DNA from: an uncultured Clostridia bacterium
Lineage (GTDB): Bacteria; Bacillota; Clostridia; Christensenellales; UBA1242
Direction of reading: 5' to 3'
Assembly (NCBI GenBank): GCA_944377765.1
Contig: CALWFX010000043.1
Location: 1 to 8,757, forward strand
DNA length: 8,757 nucleotides
Both the position numbers and the translations under genes were made by a program. Below, piece after piece: positions 1 to 6,021 of the stretch (positions within the stretch are counted from its first letter, which is position 1; each line of letters opens with the position of its first letter). The notes under the pieces were generated by a model. It saw only the letters and a program-made list of their open reading frames with translations, was not told the origin of the DNA and ran no database searches.

Positions 1-446
1 TCAATAACTCTTTGATTTGAAGAGCCCTTCCATTTTAATGTAAAATCATGCAGTTCATCAACATATTGCCCATCAACGACCACATCAAGATATTTACATA
101 TTTCTTTATCTTTTAAATAATTATCAAACAAAAAGCCAGTCCAAGCCCACAAATTTTTGTTTGGAAATTTTTCTTTAAATTTCTTTGCAAGTTTTGTAAT
201 TCCTTCCAAGTTTTTTGGATGCATAGGCTCACCACCCAAAATGGAAAGCCCTTCAATATAATCCTTTTCACAGAGTTTTAAAATTTTGTCGATGGTTTCA
301 TCGGTAAATTCTTCTCCGCCATTAAAATCATGTGTCTCTGGATTGAAACAATTTTTGCAATTAAAAGTGCATCCCTGCACAAAAAGTGCCACTCTAACTC
401 CTGGACCATTAGATATGTCCATTTTCCTTATTTTACTGTATCTCAT
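1..446 (-). CDS. nrdG: Anaerobic ribonucleoside-triphosphate reductase activating protein NrdG (3' end cut by the window)
   Basis: NrdG is a radical SAM enzyme. It uses a [4Fe-4S] cluster and S-adenosylmethionine to form the glycyl radical on NrdD in the cytoplasm. I translated 148 codons from an ATG at 446. The CX3CX2C cluster motif is present as C26, C30 and C33 (GCTFNCKNC), preceded by SNGPG at residues 12-16, typical of NrdG. A GGEP motif lies at residues 71-74, as in radical SAM proteins. The last visible residues (SSNQRVI) resemble the C-terminal end of NrdG. The family is usually about 150-200 residues, so only a short tail is probably missing beyond base 1. A GGAG ribosome binding site (453-456) lies 6 bases before the ATG. 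The gene follows nrdD after 39 bases with no terminator between them, so the two are almost certainly co-transcribed. Confidence 0.95.
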   Translation of the reverse strand, partial: MRYSKIRKMDISNGPGVRVALFVQGCTFNCKNCFNPETHDFNGGEEFTDETIDKILKLCEKDYIEGLSILGGEPMHPKNLEGITKLAKKFKEKFPNKNLWAWTGFLFDNYLKDKEICKYLDVVVDGQYVDELHDFTLKWKGSSNQRVI

Positions 447-485
447 TTCTTTCTCCACAAAATGCAAGTTTTAAATGTAAATTAA

Positions 486-2642
486 TTATGCATCTTTATT
501 GTCAATATGAAGCACTCTTTCTTTAATTTCTTGTGTTCTACCCTTATTCCAGAAATTTGTTCCAATATATCCGCAAGTTCTTCTTGCAACATTAAGAGTG
601 CTGTGATCTCTGTTTCCACAGTTTGGACAATACCATTCCAAGTTGTCGTCAATTAAAATTTCCCCAGTATATCCGCATTTTTGACAATAGTCAGACTTAG
701 TATTAAGTTCAGCATACATAATGTTGTCATAAATGAACTTGATGACTTGAAGAACAACTTCCAAATTGTTTTGAAGGTTTGGAGTTTCAACATATGAAAC
801 AGCACCACCTGGACTAAGTCTTTGGAATTCGCTTTCAAGTTTAAGTTTAGAAAATGCATCAATTTCTTCGAAAACAGGAACATGGTAAGAGTTTGTGATA
901 TAGTCTTTATCAGTAATTCCTTCAACAGTTCCAAATCTCTTTTTAAGATTTTTTGCAAACTTGTAGGTTGTGCTTTCAATTGGAGTGCCATAAACACTGT
1001 AATCAATATCCTCTTTTTCTTTCCACTCCTTGCATTTGTCATTTAAATGTTGCATAACTTCAATGCCAAATGCCTTACCTTTGCCATTATCAGTATGGCT
1101 GTGTCCTGTCATATACTTAACACATTCGTAAAGTCCAGCATAGCCAAGAGAAATTGTTGAATAACCACCATGAAGAAGTGGATGAATGCTTTCTCCCTTA
1201 CCTAATCTTGCAAGAGCACCATGTTGCCAAAGAATTGGTGCAACATCACTTGTGCAATGAGCAAGTCTTTCATGACGAAGTTGAAGTGCTCTGTGGCAAA
1301 GTTCAAGTCTTTCGTCATAAATTTTCCAGAATTTATCAAAGTCTCCACCAGATGAAAGTGCCACATCCACAAGATTGATTGTAACAACCCCTTGATTAAA
1401 TCTGCCATAATATTTTGGTTTATTTGTTTTAGGGTCAACATATGGAGTAAGGAAGGAACGACAACCCATGCAAGGATAACAATTTCCATTTCCATTTTTA
1501 TCAATTTTATATTTAAGCATCATTTTTTCGCTGATATAGTCAGGAACCATACGCTTTGCAGTACATTTTGCTGCAAGTTGAGTTAAATAGTAATATTTGC
1601 TGTTTTTATGTATGTTATCTTCTTCCAAAACATACAAAAGTTTAGGGAAGGCTGGGGTGATATAAACACCCTTTTCATTTTTCATACCTTCAATTCTTTG
1701 CTTTAATACTTCTTCAATGATAAGAGCAAGTTCTTCTTTATATTCTTCTGTTTCGCCAAGATACAAGCAAACACTTAAAAATGGTGCTTGACCATTGGTT
1801 GTTGTCATGGAATTGACTTGATATTGGAATGTTTGCACCCCATCCTTAATTTCTCTTAATGTGTCTTCTTTGGCAAATTTAACGCATTGTTCTTCTGATA
1901 AGTTTCTTTCACGATATTTTGCCAAGTATCTATTATAACTATCCCTAACAAATGGAGCAAGGTGTGTCATAGTTACTGTTGCCCCACCATATTGGCTGGA
2001 AGTTACAGCAGTGATGATTTGAGTGGCAATTGTCATGGCTGTTAAAAATTTATGAGGTTTTTCAATCATAACACCATTTATATTTGTGCCATTTTGAAGC
2101 ATATCTTCAAGATTGATAAGGTCACAATTGTGAAGAGCATTTTGGGCAAAATAGTCTGCATCATGGAAATGAATAATCCCTTCATCATGAGCCTTAACAA
2201 TATCTTCTGGAAGCAAAAATCTTCTTGTGATATCTGTTGAAGTGATACCGGCAAGATAATCTCTTTGAGTGGTTACAATTCTTGCGTTTTTATTGGAGTT
2301 TTCTGTGTTCCAATATTCACTTTCGCCATCAATGAGTTCCTTGATAGTTTGGTCGGTTGTGTTTGCTTTACGAACAAGAGCACGCTTATAGCGATAAATT
2401 ATGTATTTTTTCGCCAAATCAAAATGCCCATATTCCATAAGTTTTTCTTCAATTATATCTTGTATATCTTCAACCAACATACGATTTTTGTCAAGCGACT
2501 TTATATACTCAATAATTTCTCCGATTTCTTTTTTAGTCGCTCTTTCACGAGTTTTAACCTCATTATTAGCCTTTGAAATGGCATTGGCAATTTTACTTTG
2601 GTCAAAATCAACAATACTACCATTCCTTTTAACAACTTGCAT
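486..2642 (-). CDS. nrdD: Anaerobic (class III) ribonucleoside-triphosphate reductase NrdD
   Basis: NrdD reduces ribonucleoside triphosphates to deoxyribonucleoside triphosphates without oxygen, using a protein glycyl radical. The 718 residues match the full family length (E. coli 712). Residues 1-90 form an ATP-cone allosteric domain that begins with VVKRNGSIVDFD. The catalytic barrel holds C173 (HNC) and C394 in MGCRSF; by analogy with E. coli C175 and C384, C394 is the likely thiyl-radical cysteine. Near the C-terminus a zinc site is formed by two CXXC pairs (C653/C656 and C672/C675). The glycyl-radical motif RTCGYIG follows, with G691 the probable radical residue, and the rest of the tail also looks like E. 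coli NrdD. An AGGAGG site (2649-2654) 6 bases before the ATG at 2642 fixes the start. It is the first gene of an nrdDG operon with NrdR boxes upstream. Nothing essential appears to be missing. The residue equivalences come from memory of the family, not from an alignment program. Confidence 0.98.
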   Translation of the reverse strand: MQVVKRNGSIVDFDQSKIANAISKANNEVKTRERATKKEIGEIIEYIKSLDKNRMLVEDIQDIIEEKLMEYGHFDLAKKYIIYRYKRALVRKANTTDQTIKELIDGESEYWNTENSNKNARIVTTQRDYLAGITSTDITRRFLLPEDIVKAHDEGIIHFHDADYFAQNALHNCDLINLEDMLQNGTNINGVMIEKPHKFLTAMTIATQIITAVTSSQYGGATVTMTHLAPFVRDSYNRYLAKYRERNLSEEQCVKFAKEDTLREIKDGVQTFQYQVNSMTTTNGQAPFLSVCLYLGETEEYKEELALIIEEVLKQRIEGMKNEKGVYITPAFPKLLYVLEEDNIHKNSKYYYLTQLAAKCTAKRMVPDYISEKMMLKYKIDKNGNGNCYPCMGCRSFLTPYVDPKTNKPKYYGRFNQGVVTINLVDVALSSGGDFDKFWKIYDERLELCHRALQLRHERLAHCTSDVAPILWQHGALARLGKGESIHPLLHGGYSTISLGYAGLYECVKYMTGHSHTDNGKGKAFGIEVMQHLNDKCKEWKEKEDIDYSVYGTPIESTTYKFAKNLKKRFGTVEGITDKDYITNSYHVPVFEEIDAFSKLKLESEFQRLSPGGAVSYVETPNLQNNLEVVLQVIKFIYDNIMYAELNTKSDYCQKCGYTGEILIDDNLEWYCPNCGNRDHSTLNVARRTCGYIGTNFWNKGRTQEIKERVLHIDNKDA

Positions 2643-2674
2643 TTTACGCCTCCTATTTTTTTTGATATGTCTTT

Positions 2675-2703
2675 ATTTTATAACATATATAGTGTTTTGT
2701 CAA
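2675..2703 (-). promoter_or_regulatory. Sigma-A-type promoter of nrdDG
   Basis: On the minus strand there is a perfect -35 TTGACA (2698-2703), a 17-base spacer, and a -10 TAAAAT (2675-2680, 5 of 6 matches). Transcription should start near 2668, giving a leader of about 26 bases before the nrdD ATG. The spacer is almost filled by one NrdR box, so repressor binding would directly exclude RNA polymerase. Confidence 0.85.
2680..2695 (-). promoter_or_regulatory. NrdR box, promoter-proximal
   Basis: The minus strand reads ACACTATATATGTTAT, a good match to the NrdR-box pattern ACACwATATaTwGTGT in its left half and weaker in its right half. It lies between the -35 and -10 elements of the nrdD promoter. 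It is exactly 32 bases (about three helical turns) from a second box, the paired arrangement normal for the zinc-finger/ATP-cone repressor NrdR. The nrdR gene is not in this window. Confidence 0.85.
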
Positions 2704-2711
2704 ATATTTAA

Positions 2712-2727
2712 TCACAATATATTGTGT
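2712..2727 (-). promoter_or_regulatory. NrdR box, promoter-distal
   Basis: The minus strand reads ACACAATATATTGTGA, a nearly perfect palindrome and very close to the NrdR consensus. It lies just upstream of the -35 hexamer of nrdD. With the proximal box it forms a tandem pair separated by 16 bases, which is strong evidence that the nrdDG operon is controlled by NrdR according to cellular ATP/dATP levels. Confidence 0.9.
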
Positions 2728-2992
2728 TTTTTAAAAAAATTAAACTATTTAAAAATTTTTAATTTTTACTAAAATTTTACAAAAAATATAAACTATATAT
2801 TATGATAATGCAAGTTATAAATAAATAACTTAATATAATTTTTTGCCAAAATTTTTATTTCAAAATATCTATTCGTAAAATCATTTTGTCCTTCAAAAAT
2901 GATTTTTTTATCTAATTTCAAAATCAAAATTAATAAAAAACAGCATCAGCACAACCTATTTGATGTTCAAACTCGCAAGCAAAAAAACACCT
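2728..2992. other. Intergenic AT-rich stretch with no recognisable gene
   Basis: About 265 bases between the nrdD control region and the tRNA terminator. The sequence is extremely AT-rich, stops are frequent in all frames, and I find no ribosome binding site with a usable start. A short AT-rich hairpin (2877-2906) is the only structure I can point to. Confidence 0.6.
2877..2906 (+). other. AT-rich perfect hairpin of unknown role
   Basis: Arms of 11 bases at 2877-2887 (AAAATCATTTT) and 2896-2906 (AAAATGATTTT) are perfectly complementary around an 8-base loop, and a short T run continues to 2909 on the plus strand. It looks like a weak intrinsic terminator for plus-strand transcription, but there is no plus-strand gene for it to end. 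With only two G/C pairs in the stem it may be incidental. Confidence 0.3.
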
Positions 2993-3028
2993 AAAAAAAA
3001 TAAAAAGCTGTCATTTGACAGCCTTTTT
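2993..3028 (-). terminator. Intrinsic terminator of the tRNA-Val transcript
   Basis: A 7-bp stem (GCTGTCA at 3007-3013 with TGACAGC at 3016-3022) is followed on the minus strand by TTTTTATTTTTTTT. It lies about 70 bases downstream of the tRNA 3' end. T-rich sequence on the other side (3024-3028) means it could also work in the plus direction. It separates the tRNA unit from the nrdDG operon. Confidence 0.85.
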
Positions 3029-3095
3029 GTTATTAATGCAAAAGTTCCATTTGTAAAAATCAGTATTGCATCTATGGTTCTTATGCTATTTGTAT

Positions 3096-3171
3096 TGGTG
3101 GAAGTTATAGGGCTCGAACCTATGACCCTCTGCTTGTAAGGCAGATGCTCTCCCAGCTGAGCTAAACTTCC
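3096..3171 (-). tRNA. tRNA-Val (anticodon UAC), 3' CCA encoded
   Basis: The minus strand folds into a complete cloverleaf. The acceptor stem GGAAGTT pairs with AACTTCC. The D arm is AGCTC/GAGC with AGCTGGGA, including the conserved GG pair. The anticodon arm is TCTGC, loop CTTACAA, GCAGA, giving anticodon TAC (valine, reads GUA and probably other GUN codons). The variable loop is GGGTC, and the T arm is ATAGG, loop TTCGAGC, CCTAT. The discriminator base is A, and CCA is encoded at 3098-3096, so the 3' end does not need CCA addition. It stands alone with its own promoter and terminator and is not part of a tRNA cluster. Confidence 0.97.
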
Positions 3172-3173
3172 TC

Positions 3174-3208
3174 AATGCTCTTTAAGTTTATCATACTTAA
3201 AGAGCATT
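3174..3208. repeat. 14-bp perfect inverted repeat over the tRNA-Val promoter
   Basis: Arms at 3174-3187 (AATGCTCTTTAAGT) and 3195-3208 (ACTTAAAGAGCATT) are perfectly complementary around a 7-base centre. It fills the space between the -35 element and the predicted transcription start of the tRNA, including the -10. It also follows the stop of the InlB-repeat gene (3258), so an RNA hairpin could form in read-through transcripts. No T run follows on either strand, so it does not look like a standard intrinsic terminator. Confidence 0.8.
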
Positions 3209-3214
3209 TGTCAA
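3185..3214 (-). promoter_or_regulatory. Promoter of tRNA-Val
   Basis: The minus strand has a perfect -35 TTGACA (3209-3214), an 18-base spacer, and a -10 TAAACT (3185-3190) preceded by the TGa of an extended -10. Transcription would begin near 3178, only about 7 bases before the mature tRNA 5' end. A TATGAT at 3190-3195 is a better hexamer, but its spacing from the -35 is too short (13 bases). Confidence 0.65.
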
Positions 3215-3257
3215 GAAATTTTCAAAAGTTTTTTATTTATTTTATCACTTATTTAAA

Positions 3258-4865
3258 TTATTCAAAGAAAACAATAATATTTGAAATTTCAAAAGTATCT
3301 CCTGCCATTGCACTGCTGTCTGCTACAACTTTTTCAATTAAATTGTAAATTGAACTATCATCTGCAAATGCACTAAAATCAAATCGATAATCATTTCCAT
3401 TATATTCAAATGTAAAACCGATAATTGTAACTTCTTGTCTTGTGCCAACATCTGCAGAATTATAATATGTTTTACTTAAATCTAACATACCAAATAGTCC
3501 TGAAGCGCTCGTGTCAGTTGAGTAGTAATACATATCTTTACTCATATCAACTGTATAATCACAAGATTGATTATTGTAATCATTTTGTTCTTCATCATAT
3601 ACTGATTCCAACCCACATTTTGCTTCAAAAGTTCCGCTTACATGAACAGAAGTATATAAGCATTCAACAACACCTGTAACGGTTATTGGTTCACTTGACT
3701 CAATGATCAGCTTTCTTAAATTATCATATCCAGTAGAATCATTTGCATAAAGTGTTTCATTAACTTTTACGCCTTTGAATTCCCAAGAATTTTTGTAAAG
3801 ATTATGTGACCAATTTGTTTTATTCATCAAAGTTTCAAGATATTCATCTAAATCAGAATATTCAACTGTCACACTGCCTTCACCAGCAAATGAAACATCT
3901 GTTGGAATGGTTACATTGATTGTGTAAGAAAGGTCTTCATAGTAAACTTTAAATGGAATAACTTTTGTTCCTGCGTAAGCATCTAACATTTCACTTGTTA
4001 TTGCTGTAACTCTGTTACCATTCATATCTCCCCAGTAAGCAAGTTGACCTTCTTTTTGAACGCTTTCAAGGCTTGGGAAGAAAGTTCCTGAATTTATTGC
4101 TTTATTGATATCTTCAATTGTTTTTGTGTTTTCAACCACTGTTGGCTCTGCATCATTTGAATAGTCATAACTAAATGAGTATGAGAATTCAACATATTCT
4201 TTCCATACAGCTGAAAGTGTTATTGTTCCTTCAATATCTTCAAAATTTGCATGAGTGAAAATTTCACTTCCACCATTTACAGACCAACCCAAAAATTCAT
4301 GTTTGTAGGTATTTTCAAGAACTGGCAATTTTTCGCCATATTTATATGTGCCCTTGCCATCTGCTGGAATTTCAGTTGTTTCTCCGCCTTCATTATCTGG
4401 ATCAGCATCATAACTATAAGCAACATCAAAGGTGTGAATGTTAAATACTGCAACAAAATCAGAAAAATCTGCAAGTTTAACAGTTAAAACTTCTTTAGTT
4501 GAATAATATTCAATTGGTTCTTCAGTAGTTGCTGTCCCCAATTCCCTTACATAGGTTTCATAATCACCTTCAAACCAGCCAACAAAATCATAGCCTTCTG
4601 CAACAAAAGCGATTGAAGTGTCTTTTACATGGCTGTTTGTTACTGTGTAGATATCGCATCCTTTATCTTCGTCATTTAAATTATTTGTCACTCTTCCAGA
4701 AGAAGTGATAGAAGGTGCACTTGATGAATATGCATCAACATAGATTGCAATGTTTGTTGAAGCATTAGTTGAATAGTAAACAGCAAGCACAGTTCCTGCA
4801 ATAAAAAGTGGCAAACAAACCACAAGTGCACAAATAAGTAAAACTTTTGCTAACTTATTGGACAT
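3258..4865 (-). CDS. Membrane-anchored or secreted protein with InlB-type B-repeat modules
   Basis: 535 residues. A hydrophobic segment at residues 6-32 is a signal peptide or N-terminal membrane anchor, and the rest should lie outside the membrane. At least two modules resemble the InlB B-repeat (Listeria-Bacteroides repeat): residues about 76-143, with the hallmark YDFVGWFEG, and about 145-224, with KYGEKLPVL, HEFLGW and a closing ITLSAVWKEY. Residues about 225-310 and 311-410 have similar strand spacing and may be degenerate copies. The tail (411-535) is rich in Tyr, Asp and Ser and matches nothing I recognise. There is no LPXTG sorting signal or C-terminal anchor, so attachment would be through the N-terminus. 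Such modules are common in surface proteins of Firmicutes and may bind host or matrix ligands, but no function can be assigned. A GGAGG site lies 5 bases before the ATG at 4865. The gene appears monocistronic. Confidence 0.85.
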   Translation of the reverse strand: MSNKLAKVLLICALVVCLPLFIAGTVLAVYYSTNASTNIAIYVDAYSSSAPSITSSGRVTNNLNDEDKGCDIYTVTNSHVKDTSIAFVAEGYDFVGWFEGDYETYVRELGTATTEEPIEYYSTKEVLTVKLADFSDFVAVFNIHTFDVAYSYDADPDNEGGETTEIPADGKGTYKYGEKLPVLENTYKHEFLGWSVNGGSEIFTHANFEDIEGTITLSAVWKEYVEFSYSFSYDYSNDAEPTVVENTKTIEDINKAINSGTFFPSLESVQKEGQLAYWGDMNGNRVTAITSEMLDAYAGTKVIPFKVYYEDLSYTINVTIPTDVSFAGEGSVTVEYSDLDEYLETLMNKTNWSHNLYKNSWEFKGVKVNETLYANDSTGYDNLRKLIIESSEPITVTGVVECLYTSVHVSGTFEAKCGLESVYDEEQNDYNNQSCDYTVDMSKDMYYYSTDTSASGLFGMLDLSKTYYNSADVGTRQEVTIIGFTFEYNGNDYRFDFSAFADDSSIYNLIEKVVADSSAMAGDTFEISNIIVFFE

Positions 4866-4888
4866 ATTAACCTCCTCGATTTGAGATT

Positions 4889-4917
4889 ATTATACCACAA
4901 ATTTTTTACTATTTCAA
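4889..4917 (-). promoter_or_regulatory. Near-consensus sigma-A promoter of the InlB-repeat gene
   Basis: The minus strand reads TTGAAA (4912-4917), a 17-base spacer, and a perfect TATAAT (4889-4894). The start point would be near 4882, leaving a short leader of about 17 bases that consists of little more than the ribosome binding site. This separates the gene from spo0A, 139 bases upstream. Confidence 0.85.
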
Positions 4918-5004
4918 TACCCTTTGCAAAATTTTGTTATAAACTTGTATATTTTTTGAATAATTATACAAAAAATTTGTTAAAACTGGAAGAAAAAACA
5001 AAAA

Positions 5005-5730
5005 TTAACAGTCCATAAGCATTTTATCTGCAATCAGAGCAATAAGTTCTCCATTTGTTGGCTTTTCATTTCTATTATATATCTTTAAGCCAAAAATATT
5101 ATTGATATTTTCAATTTTACCTCTGTTCCAAGCAACTTCAATGGCATGGCGCATACCCCTTTCCACCTTGCTTGAACTTGTTTCAAACCTTTCAGCAATG
5201 GTTGGATAAAGTTTTTTTGTTATCGAACTTATTATCTCGGGTTCTTCCACTGCAAGTTTAACCGCTTCACGCAAAAACTGATAGCCTTTTATGTGTGCAG
5301 GAATGCCAATACTGATAAAAATATTGGAAATTTTTTCATCAAGTTGTCTGTTTTCTTGATTTACCACATTAGAAGACAGAATTTCATTAATTCTAGTTTC
5401 CAAATTTTCTGGGCTAATTGGTTTAATCATGAAATAACTTGCGCCCATTTGTAATGCCTTCGTAACAAAGCCAGAATGTGACAAATTGGAAATAAAGATA
5501 ACCTTTGGTGCTTTATCTTTCATTATTTTAATCTTATCAAACACTGCAAAGCCATCCAACTTTGAAAGCATAACTTCCATCACAAGCACATCTGGCTGAG
5601 ATTTTACAACTTCATTAACAACCACTTCTCCGTCTGACGAAGAGCCTACCACTTCAAACTTTTCGCTTTTATTAAAATATTCAACAAGTTCTTTGTTGTC
5701 TGCATCTGCAATATATATTTTCTTAATCAT
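5005..5730 (-). CDS. spo0A: Spo0A-family sporulation response regulator with a non-canonical receiver domain
   Basis: 241 residues (B. subtilis Spo0A has 267; the difference is mainly a short linker). Residues 1-118 form a CheY-like receiver and about 130-240 the Spo0A DNA-binding domain. The C-terminal part is strikingly conserved: GIPAHIKGYQFLREA, SITKKLYP, a recognition helix with SSKVERGMRHAIEVAW, and KPTNGE near the end. It should therefore bind 0A boxes. The receiver keeps D11, S81 (in place of T84) and K103, but the phospho-accepting aspartate (B. subtilis D56, in VLDIIMP) is E52 in VMEVMLS, the proline is lost, and the paired acids read ADAD rather than ADD. I checked the GAA codon at 5577-5575 directly. 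The ATG at 5730 is chosen because AAGGAG precedes it and homology begins there. Upstream in-frame codons encode an unrelated Phe-rich stretch. Possible roles: phosphorylation-independent Spo0A, or a paralogue. Confidence 0.93.
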   Translation of the reverse strand: MIKKIYIADADNKELVEYFNKSEKFEVVGSSSDGEVVVNEVVKSQPDVLVMEVMLSKLDGFAVFDKIKIMKDKAPKVIFISNLSHSGFVTKALQMGASYFMIKPISPENLETRINEILSSNVVNQENRQLDEKISNIFISIGIPAHIKGYQFLREAVKLAVEEPEIISSITKKLYPTIAERFETSSSKVERGMRHAIEVAWNRGKIENINNIFGLKIYNRNEKPTNGELIALIADKMLMDC

Positions 5731-5737
5731 ATCATCA

Positions 5738-5743
5738 CTCCTT
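5738..5743 (-). promoter_or_regulatory. Ribosome binding site that sets the spo0A start
   Basis: AAGGAG on the minus strand sits 7 bases before the ATG at 5730. The frame is open upstream to 5994, but this site and the match to Spo0A from MIKKIYIAD onward fix the shorter start. Confidence 0.85.
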
Positions 5744-5754
5744 AATCTAAATAT

Positions 5755-5783
5755 TACACAAATTTCTTGCAATAAATTGTGTA
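5755..5783. repeat. Imperfect inverted repeat in the spo0A leader
   Basis: TACACAA (5755-5761) and TTGTGTA (5777-5783) are perfect arms, with further partial pairing inside (ATTTCTTG against CAATAAA). It lies 12 bases upstream of the ribosome binding site of spo0A. It could be an operator or an mRNA hairpin near the translation start. I recognise no known regulator site. Confidence 0.5.
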
Positions 5784-5858
5784 TTTTAAATTGTCCTGCA
5801 AAACAATAATAAGATACCACAATTATTGACAATTTCATAATAGAAAAAATAAATATAA

Positions 5859-5865
5859 TGTCGCA
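5859..5865 (+). promoter_or_regulatory. Possible second 0A box (one mismatch)
   Basis: TGTCGCA differs from the Spo0A-box core TGTCGAA at one base. It is in the same orientation as, and exactly 20 bases (about two helical turns) from, the perfect core at 5879-5885. It is weak on its own and is supported mainly by the spacing. Confidence 0.4.
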
Positions 5866-5878
5866 GGTTTTGTAAACT

Positions 5879-5885
5879 TGTCGAA
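5879..5885 (+). promoter_or_regulatory. Candidate 0A box upstream of spo0A
   Basis: TGTCGAA, in the context TTGTCGAAAT, is an exact match to the core of the Spo0A binding site. It lies about 150 bases upstream of the spo0A ATG. In B. subtilis the spo0A promoter region also carries 0A boxes, so autoregulation is plausible. I could not identify a convincing sigma-A or sigma-H promoter between this site and the gene, so its position relative to the transcription start is unknown. Confidence 0.6.
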
Positions 5886-5976
5886 ATTTGGTATTTAACA
5901 AAAATAAGGTTTGAAAATAAAAGAAAAACAAAGATATAAATAAGAGATTATCAAAATATGAAAGAAGATAAGGAAT

Positions 5977-6000
5977 AAAAAAATCTTGCCACAAGGCAAG
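5977..6000 (-). terminator. Intrinsic terminator of the lipoprotein gene
   Basis: On the minus strand CTTGCC, loop TTGT, GGCAAG (5985-6000) is followed by ATTTTTTT, ending at 5977. It begins about 20 bases after the stop at 6022 and separates the lipoprotein gene from spo0A. Confidence 0.9.
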
Positions 6001-6021
6001 AAATTTTAATTTTAGATAAAA

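Noticed and set aside
2265..2772. Overlapping plus-strand open frames at the start of nrdD
   Set aside because: They are antisense to a well-conserved gene and its NrdR-controlled promoter, have no ribosome binding sites, and encode low-complexity Phe/Ile-rich sequence.
2930..2992. Short minus-strand frame near the tRNA terminator with an apparently non-random stretch (FEHQIGCADAVFY)
   Set aside because: It would begin inside the terminator T run, has no start codon or ribosome binding site, and is too short to support.
3190..3195. TATGAT as the -10 of the tRNA-Val promoter
   Set aside because: It is only 13 bases from the TTGACA -35. TAAACT at 3185 with an extended TG and 18-base spacing fits better.
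5731..5878. A sigma-H promoter for spo0A (AGGA with a downstream GAA)
   Set aside because: An AGGACAA and a GAAAT are present, but their spacing is far too long for sigma-H, and no sigma-A pair with sensible spacing was found either.
5731..5994. N-terminal extension of the Spo0A reading frame
   Set aside because: The added residues are Phe-rich, unlike any Spo0A, and span the 0A boxes and the leader. A good ribosome binding site precedes the ATG at 5730, where homology begins.
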